Source: Flectonema sp. DT1601
Lineage: Eukaryota > Euglenozoa > Diplonemea > Diplonemida > Diplonemidae
Assembly: GCA_964019425.1 (NCBI GenBank)
Contig: OZ025780.1
Location: forward strand, 1,568,001-1,632,000
Direction of reading: 5' to 3'
Length of the DNA stretch: 64,000 nt
Below are positions 57,262 through 64,000 of this stretch, piece by piece (within the stretch, counting starts at the first letter, position 1; every line of letters begins with the position of its first letter). The notes beneath the pieces were generated by a model that was not told where the DNA came from, did not search any database, and saw nothing but the letters and a program-made list of their open reading frames with translations. Position numbers and translations under genes: made by a program.

Positions 57262-60200
57262 TTATTATTCTTTTTTCTCTCTTTTTCTCTTCTGTTAAAC
57301 TATTTTGGTCCGGCGCAGTTATGACCTTAAACTGACTGTCATCTTACCTGATCCTTTTGGTTTTCATTTCTTGCTGAGTGATATGGCTATGTGCTGCCCA
57401 AATCTTTTGTGGTACATTTCTAAAGCTTTTCGGTAAGCCCACAGTACACTTATAATGTTTTGGACAACTGGGGGTGAACGATCCTCGGTACTGTTCCGGG
57501 GGGTTCTATTTTCTTTCGTGGAGTGTGGGCATATGGCACATGTGGTCGTATTATAAAGAAAGATGTATATGAAAGAAAGAAGATTTTTATTTTTTTTCAC
57601 CTTCCCCCCACTCCCAGATCGTTTCTCTTTTATTTTCTTTTGTTGTTTACAACCTGTTAGCCTCTGGGCAAGGTGGAGGCTGGAAGTCGATCACTTCCAG
57701 CCAATACTATGAAACTACAATCTTCGCGATTGGGTCCTTACTGATGCGGGCTACCCAGACCCCTCGTAGTCATCAGTTTGTATTTTGCTAACTAAACTAA
57801 ACTCTTTCGTCTCTTTCCCCGTTGGTGTCACGTCGGTCGGAAACTGGTCCGACACAATCCCTGCCCGCGGAAGTTATCTGCATGCATTCACAGTGTAGAT
57901 ATTTCTTTGTGGATTTCCCTCCTCTCAATCAAATTGCCCCTCTTGTTCCTTTGAGCGATAATTCGATTCACTCTCCTTCAAGGGACCTTTTCTTCGATTT
58001 ACAACTCCAAATATATTTTCCCCAGTTAACTTGAAGTTAATTTTGTATTGATTTTGAGAACATTAATTATGATGTAAATTCCTTTATGTCGTCCAGATTT
58101 CGAAAACTTAACTGGCCATCGATAACCATTGGAGAGGTCACTTTTGTTTTTGTTTTGTTTTTGTTTCTCGCTTTTTATTCGCTCATCAGATTCCACATCA
58201 CGCAAGGGATTTTTAGTTATTGGATTTGGATTTGTTTTTATTTTTTTTATTTGCTTCACCAGACTGAGCGTTTTCGTTGTCAACTTGCAAAGGAGAGCCA
58301 AGAAAAATAAAAATAAAAAAGGAAGACGGTAAATTCTAATCTAAATGAAAAATCAATTAAGTTACCTCCGATCACTGTCTACTTTATTATTTTTATTAAT
58401 TTGTTGGTAACTCTCTTGAGATAAGTCTCTTTGTGTGTTAGATGAAGCAACCGAAATAATTTAATACGTAGCAGTATTAATCCTTATTCTTATAAATAAA
58501 TAACATAAAGTTCCTGATGTTGTTATTCTCCTTCCTTTTGCTCAATTTAATATAAAATATACCTCAGCTTGTTATCGACGTGTTCTTCTCCCCTTTTATA
58601 GACTTTAGTCAACTGTATCTTAACTATCGTTTATGTTAGTTAACTCTGGAACAATTCAGATATTTATTTCTTCGTAAATATATTCTTTTATTTGAAATTA
58701 AGAAAACTAATCATGTCGACTGAGTTAAGCCAATCATCTGAGTTGACATGATTCTCGAAAAGAAAAAAATAGTTTAATGTCGTTGGCGTTATAAAACGTA
58801 GGACGATGTTTTTCTTTTTCTTTATTTGACGTTTTTTTCGTTTTATTTTCGTTCTTTTGCATTTTCATCTCTAGTATTTCCAAAATAGATGTTTGACGGT
58901 TGTTGTTTGTGTGCTGCTAATGTTAATCTGGTTAACGTTTCCTGAACTAGTTTCAGTTCACTGACATCCGCAGACTTATCGAGTCTCAGCAATATTTCAG
59001 TTGTTGGAGATGTATCAAGTTACCCCCCGCCTTTTATTCTTCTAAACGAAAGTTTTCTTTAATTACCAACTACAGCTTTCAGATACCTGGATATTGGTTT
59101 CGTATTAAAGTTAGAAACATTCTACGTGTGCTCCACTTTTTACTTTGGTTACTAACGTCACAACCGTTATTTGTTTGTTATCCTGCGAACCTTTGCATTT
59201 TTTTTTTTTTTTTTTGATTTCCTTTAAAATTTATTTAATAAGTCTCTTATCGTCTGTGAGAGTCTCACGGTTGCTGGTAGCGATATAACTGTTACCCTGT
59301 GAGCTTTTTCCTGGCTTTTGGCTTCCTAGGCTTCGTAAATAAATAAATAAGAAAAATAAATAAATTTTTATAACATCATACTTTTTATAATTTTTCTAAA
59401 TTTATTTAGGTTAGCTGGTAGCGATCTAATCTGTTACTATGTTGAGCTTTTCATGAAAAAAAAAAAAAGGAATTAAATTTTCTAAATTTATTTAGGTTAG
59501 CTGGTAGCGATCTAATCTGTTACTATGTTGAGCTTTTTCATCAATTTTTGGCTCCCTAAATAAATGAAGTAATTTATTCCGAATTTTCTTTTTGAAATTA
59601 GTTTTTAATCAAGGTAATTATAATCGTTTATGTTAGTTAACTCTGGGACAATACAGATATTTATTTCTTCGTGAATATGTTCAAACATCACAATCCCTCC
59701 TTTCGATTAAGCCGCTTCTCGATACACGAGAAATGAGAAAAGGAAAAGGAAACATCTAAAATAGCAGAGTAGTAAAGCTAATGTTAACTTGTGTGTTGAA
59801 ATCTCTCTTTTTTTAAAATTTCGTTGTTTTCTGACTTCTTATGGGTGAGCTAGTCCTCATCTTTAAACTTGGCTGTTGTTTCGCTCAGTTGTGATCTTGT
59901 CTTTCCTTGAACTCTCCCTATCTCTCTCTCTAATTAGTTCCCTTCTTTCTGAGGAACCGCCACCTTTCATCAACATGATAAAACTCGTTGTTTGTACCGC
60001 CTATTGGAGGTAACATATTTTCCAACAATCCATGCCGAGTCTTCGGAAACGGCTACGGATTGGGTCCTCTGTTACTTTGAGTAACACAGCACTCATAATA
60101 TACAGTAATGTTGGATTAAAAAAACTAACTTTCCCTTTTTTTTATTGGGAATCTCCCTTTTCGGAAGAAAAAAAGAAAAGAAAAGAAAAGAAAAAGACAT

Positions 60201-60548
60201 CTGTGGAGGTGTCCATTGATAACTAACTTCTGTTTTTGGAGTACAAACTTTGAGTTAGATTCTCAACTGGTTGGAATCCAAAGTATGTGCTCTTTACGTT
60301 TCACTACAGTATCAAGTTGCCTCTATCTCTTTACTGTTGTTTAGGATTACCTATATCAGTCTTTGTACTGTAGTGATGTTCACCTTAGTAGTAATATACA
60401 CATCTCTTCACAAACAGGAATACAAGGTATCGCATGATAGATGATCGTCTTTTGTTTAATAGTTGTCACAGTTCAGAAATTCATCACTTTCTATCTTCTC
60501 TGTAGTTTAGTTTTTAAAACTTTCCAAAACTTTCTAAAACTTTTTAAT
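57262..60548. other. array spacer 10
   Basis: Begins with the unit-specific insertion (57304-57807), then follows spacer 6 closely: CGTCTCTTTCCCCGTTGG module (without the 29-bp duplication), stem-loop (58709-58753), LRR relic (58952-59015), R1 pieces (59242-59352, about 59412-59565), and the flank of copy 11. Confidence 0.6.
57304..57807. mobile_element. unit-specific insertion of about 0.5 kb with possible target duplication
   Basis: Uninterrupted spacers read GTTAAACTATTTCGTCTC. Here about 500 bp is inserted, flanked by TAAACTATTT and TAAACTCTTT (one mismatch), which looks like a 10-bp target duplication. The insert contains a perfect 10-bp hairpin, GGCTGGAAGT-CGATC-ACTTCCAGCC (57678-57702), and ACTGATG...CATCAGT just after. 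A minus-strand frame of 78 codons (57364-57600) has plausible composition but no known domain. Class unknown. Confidence 0.4.
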
Positions 60549-61016
60549 ATGTCCACCGAAAAGAGTGCGATCAACACCCAGGAGTACCAGGGATACCCAG
60601 AGCATGTTTATCCAGCTCCTGTAGGAGGACAGCCAGTTGGTCAGACTGTAGTCGTTGTTGAGGAGAGAGATGATTTTGTATCTGCCTGCATGGGAACAAG
60701 TTTTTGTGGTTTGACGGGACTTTGTTTCTTCGGATGTTGCTGCAACACTCCAACGGGTAGAGTTGGTGCTGCTACTGGATGCATTATCAATGGTAGTATT
60801 GCTTTTATTTTGTACTTCGTTTTGATGCTTGTCTACGTGCAAGACTGTGACAACGGTGGATCTGATAGTGGAGTTTGCAAACTGCCGATGATGAGTTCCG
60901 TTGGCATCCTTATTGCTGATATTATCATTGCCGGCATCGCCGTCATTGCATCCGTCTTATTTCGTAGAAAGTACGTCAGAGAACTCCAACAAAGACAGAA
61001 CGGAATGATTGTCTGA
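60549..61016 (+). CDS. array gene copy 11: small Cys-rich membrane protein, helix type C
   Basis: 155 residues. Almost the same as copy 7: GTSFCGLTG, type C helices, CDNGGSDSGVCKLPMMSS loop. Differences include TQEYQGYPEHV (a Gln-to-Pro change) and ADIIIAGIAVIASVL. Its position, followed by a truncated copy, mirrors copy 7 and shows the duplication of a two-gene block. Confidence 0.75.
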   Translation: MSTEKSAINTQEYQGYPEHVYPAPVGGQPVGQTVVVVEERDDFVSACMGTSFCGLTGLCFFGCCCNTPTGRVGAATGCIINGSIAFILYFVLMLVYVQDCDNGGSDSGVCKLPMMSSVGILIADIIIAGIAVIASVLFRRKYVRELQQRQNGMIV

Positions 61017-61449
61017 TTATTATTCTTTTTTCTCCTTTTCTCTCTTTTTCTCTAAAAATATTGATGTTTTCTTTCTGTAAAATGAAAAAGAATAAACGAT
61101 TAGAATAAGGGTGAAGTGGGTTTTCTTTTCATTCTTTTATTTGAAATTAAGAAATCTAATCATGTCGACTAAGTTAGGCCAATCATCTGAGTTGACGTGA
61201 TTCTTGAAAAGAAAAATAGTTAAATGTCGTTGGCGTTGCAAAACGTAGGCCGATATTTTTCTTTTTCTTTATTTGACGTTTTTTCGTTTTATTTTCGTTC
61301 TTTTACATGTTCATCTCTAGCCTCTCCAAATTAGATTGTTTGACGGTTGTTGTTTGTGTGCTGCTAATGTTAATCTGGTTAACGTTTCCTGAACTAGTTT
61401 CAGTTCACTGACATCCGCAGACTTATCGAGTCTCAGCAATATTTCAGTT
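61017..61449. other. array spacer 11
   Basis: Short, with the stem-loop (61158-61202) and an LRR relic (61393-61447) fused to truncated copy 12. Closely matches spacer 7. Confidence 0.65.
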
Positions 61450-61818
61450 GTAGTCGTTGTTGAGGAGAGAGATGATTTTGTATCTGCCTGCATGGGAACA
61501 AGTTTTTGTGGTTTGACGGGACTTTGTTTCTTCGGATGTTGCTGCAACACTCCTACGGGTAGAGTTGGTGCTGCTACTGGATGCATTATCAATGGTAGTA
61601 TTGCTTTGATTTTGTGGTTTGTTTTGATGCTTGTCTACGTGCAAGACTGTGACAACGGTGGATCTGATAGTGGAGTTTGCAAACTGCCGATGATGTGTTC
61701 CGTTGGCATCCTTATTGCTGATATTATCATTGCCGCCATCGCCGTCATTGCATCCGTCTTATTTCGTAGAAAGTACGTCAGTGAACTCCAACAAAGACAG
61801 AACGGAATGATTGTCTGA
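61450..61818 (+). pseudogene. array gene copy 12: 5'-truncated copy with intact 3' end
   Basis: Same kind of fusion as copy 8: spacer runs into VVVVEERDDF with no MSTEK start or 5' flank. The rest is open to the normal TGA, with helix 2 mixed B/C (SIALILWFVLMLVYVQDC), loop KLPMMCS (an extra Cys) and tail KYVSELQQRQ. The internal Met at 61492 would give 108 residues starting inside the Cys-rich region. Loss of promoter/leader makes expression doubtful, but the frame is intact. Confidence 0.65.
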
Positions 61819-64000
61819 TTATTCTTTTTCTCCTTTTCTCTCTTTTTCTCTTCTTGATGTTTTCTTTCTGTAAAATGAAAAAGAATAAACGATTAAAATC
61901 AGGGTGAAGTGGGTTTTCTTTTCATTCTTTTATTTGAAATTAAGAAATCTAATCATGTCGGCGAAGTTAGGCCAATCATCTGAGTTGACGTGATTCTTGA
62001 AAAGAAAATTAGTTAAATATCGTTGGCGTTGCAAAACGTTGGCCGATATTTTTATTTTTTTATTTGACGTTTTTTCGTTTTGTTTTCGTTCTTTTACATG
62101 TTCATCTCTAGCCTCTCCAAATTAGATTGTTTGACGGTTGTTGTTTGTGTGCTGCTAATGTTAATCTGGTTAACGTTTCCTGAACTAGTTTCAGTTCACT
62201 GACATCCGCAGACTTATCGAGTCTCAGCAATATTTCAGTTGTTGGAGATTTATTTCTTTTTTGGTGTTTATCCACCCCCTCTCTATTGGTATCAAGTTAC
62301 CCCCCGCCTTTAATTCTTCTAAACGTAGCTTTTCTTTAATTACCAACTACAGTTTTCAGATTGCTGGATATTGGTTTCGTATTAAAGTTAGAAACATTCT
62401 ACGTGTGCTTCACTGATAGTGTGATCCGAACCAGTAAATAGTAACAACCATTACTTTTTCTTTGGTTGTTTCGTATCGTATTTAATTACTCCCTTTCTGT
62501 TTTTTAAATTCCTCTTTTGATTACGCGGATTAATCTCAAAGGCTTCCGAGGGAAGTTTCTAAAGAGATTGTTTGGTTAATTTCTTATTTGGACTCGTGGC
62601 TGTGAAACCTTCGTAGACATAATTGACGAATAGATACGAAGATGATACAAAAAAAAAAAAAACCCTGTCTCTGATTCCTTTCTCTCTCTTTTTTTATCTC
62701 TTCTCTTCTACTCTCGATTGTCTTCAGTTTCACGGGAAGTGACAACAGAAGGATGAGGATTAAAAGTATGCAAACATTGATGGAATCCGACACTGGGCAC
62801 CAGACATGACTTGGAGATAAACGTTCAGGTGTATGAGAAACTCATCATATTTATTATTTATTAGATTGTGATTTCGTTATAACATAAAGGAAATAATTGT
62901 TTCCCTTTTGTTCTCTACTTGTGGTTGTCTAATTTTAGTTTAATTTTGTCTTTCTTATCATTACTTTATTTCTTATTTTCTGATTGTGTGTTCTCCCTCT
63001 CTTTGACCAAAATTGGCGTTATCAGCCGCCACTAACACTGTCTGTCTATGTCTCTTATCGTCTGGTGAGAGTTTCACAGTTAGCTGGTAGCGATCTAATC
63101 TGTTATCATGTTAACTTCCTTGGCTTCGTAATTAAATAAAAGGAAATAAAAAAATATAAGGCATAACATCATACTTTTGTGAAAAAAAAAAAAAAAAAAA
63201 AAAGGAATTAATTTTTCTAAATTTATTTAGGTTAGCTGGTAGCGATCTAATCTGTTACTAAGTTGAGCTTTTCATCAATTTTTGGCTCCCTAAGTAAATG
63301 AAGTAATTTATTCCGAATTTTCTTTTTGAAATTAGTTTTTAATCAAGGTAATTATAATCGTTTATGTTAGTTAACTCTGGGACAATACAGATATTTATTT
63401 CTTCGTGAATATGTTCAAACATCACAATCCCTCCTTTCGATTAAGCCGCTTCTCGATACACGAGAAATGAGAAAAGGAAAAGGAAACATCTAAAATAGCA
63501 GAGTAGTAAAGCTAATGTTAACTTGTGTGTTGAAATCTCTCTTTTTTAAAATTTCGTTGCTTTCTGCCTTCTTATGGGTGAGCTAGTCCGCTTCTTTAAC
63601 CTTGGCTGTCGTTGTTTCGCTCAGTTGTGATCTTGTCTTTCCTTGAACTCTCCCTATCTCTCTCTCTAATTAGTTCCCTTCTTTCTGAGGAACCGCCACC
63701 TTTCATCAACATGATGAAACTCGTTGTTTGTACCGCCTATTGGAGGTACTATATTTCCCAACAATCCATGCCGAGTCTTCGGAAACGGCTACGGATTGGG
63801 TCCTCTGTTACTTTGAGTAACACAGCACTCATAATATACAGTAATGTTGGATTATATAACTAACTTTCCCTTTTTTTTGCATTCGATTGAATTTTCCCGC
63901 CCTCTCCCTTCTTTTGACTGATAACCATTAATACTAACTTCCCATTTCTTTGGGAATCTCCCTTTTTCCGGAAAAAAAAGACATCCGCGGGAATTGAACT
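61819..64000. other. array spacer 12, running to the window edge
   Basis: Contains the stem-loop (61951-61995), an LRR relic (62177-62250), the merged R1 (63014-63140), an R1-derived piece (63236-63300) and the upstream flank of a further copy (GAACCGCCACCTTTCATCAA, then CCTCTGTTACTTTGAGTAAC). The next gene would lie just past the edge. The last 120 nt diverge from the standard flank. Confidence 0.6.

Noticed and set aside
44860-58332. Recurring plus-strand frames of 67-82 codons in spacers (for example MSSRFRKLNWPSITIGEV)
   Set aside because: They repeat only because the spacers are duplicated; overlapping frames are equally open, lengths vary with indels, and composition is driven by T runs.
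33255-61592. Recurring minus-strand frames inside the array genes (60-152 codons)
   Set aside because: They are antisense shadows of a conserved coding sequence and change with it; no independent start context or family.
63978-64000. Minus-strand sequence resembling a tRNA 3' end (AGTTCAATTCCCGCGGATGTC followed by poly-T)
   Set aside because: The second T-stem pair would be mismatched (A opposite C), the rest is outside the window, and the place corresponds to GACATCTGTGGAGG in the other array units, so it is probably a chance variant of spacer sequence.
33701-64000. CRISPR array
   Set aside because: Repeat units are 2.3-3.8 kb and contain genes and spacers with shared sequence; there are no short direct repeats with unique spacers, and the DNA is eukaryotic.

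Overview
The window looks like nuclear DNA of an AT-rich, flagellate-type eukaryotic microbe (protist); I cannot name the lineage. It has spliceosomal GT-AG introns, most only 70-90 nt and often containing long poly-A or poly-T runs. All three standard stop codons are used. The genes include a eukaryotic ribosomal protein (eL35/uL29), a CFAP47-type axonemal protein, an SPX protein and a cyclic-nucleotide-gated channel. Long homopolymer tracts and T-rich spacers are everywhere.

Layout. 1-5259: 3' part of a CFAP47-like flagellar gene (one intron). 5787-6474: SPX-domain gene (one intron). 6475-10419: long gene-poor stretch with a SINE-like repeat copy. 10420-11577: two-RRM RBM34/Nop12-like protein. 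11892-15470: eight-exon WD40 plus coiled-coil gene. 16026-16766: two-TM membrane protein. 18756-19130: ribosomal protein L35. 19471-20616: ubiquitin-like/leucine-rich-repeat protein. 21568-22530: cathepsin L-like protease. 23180-23647: single-TM protein. 23648-27258: gene-poor stretch with old duplicated repeats. 27259-28548: basic/acidic protein of unknown function. 28824-31684: three-exon cyclic-nucleotide-gated channel. From 33 kb to the end of the window there is a tandem array of at least ten full-length and two 5'-truncated copies of a small cysteine-rich membrane-protein gene of unknown function. The array runs off the right edge.

Every supported gene lies on the plus strand. Each of the eleven gene types whose 5' end is visible has a pyrimidine-rich tract followed by AG 8-50 nt before the start codon. 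This could mean co-oriented, possibly polycistronic transcription with spliced-leader trans-splicing, or alternatively 5'UTR introns or chance in a T-rich genome.

The array is the most unusual part. The 5' flank and N-terminal half of the genes are almost constant, while the C-terminal hydrophobic half exists as several sequence types that are reshuffled between copies. Spacers are modular: a conserved stem-loop with compensating changes, repeated relics of a leucine-rich-repeat coding sequence related to the 19.5 kb gene, SINE-like pieces, an inverted-repeat element, and a copy-specific insertion of about 0.5 kb. A higher-order duplication of about 6 kb (47.0-53.4 kb and 57.8-63.9 kb) carries the same gene pair, one full and one truncated.
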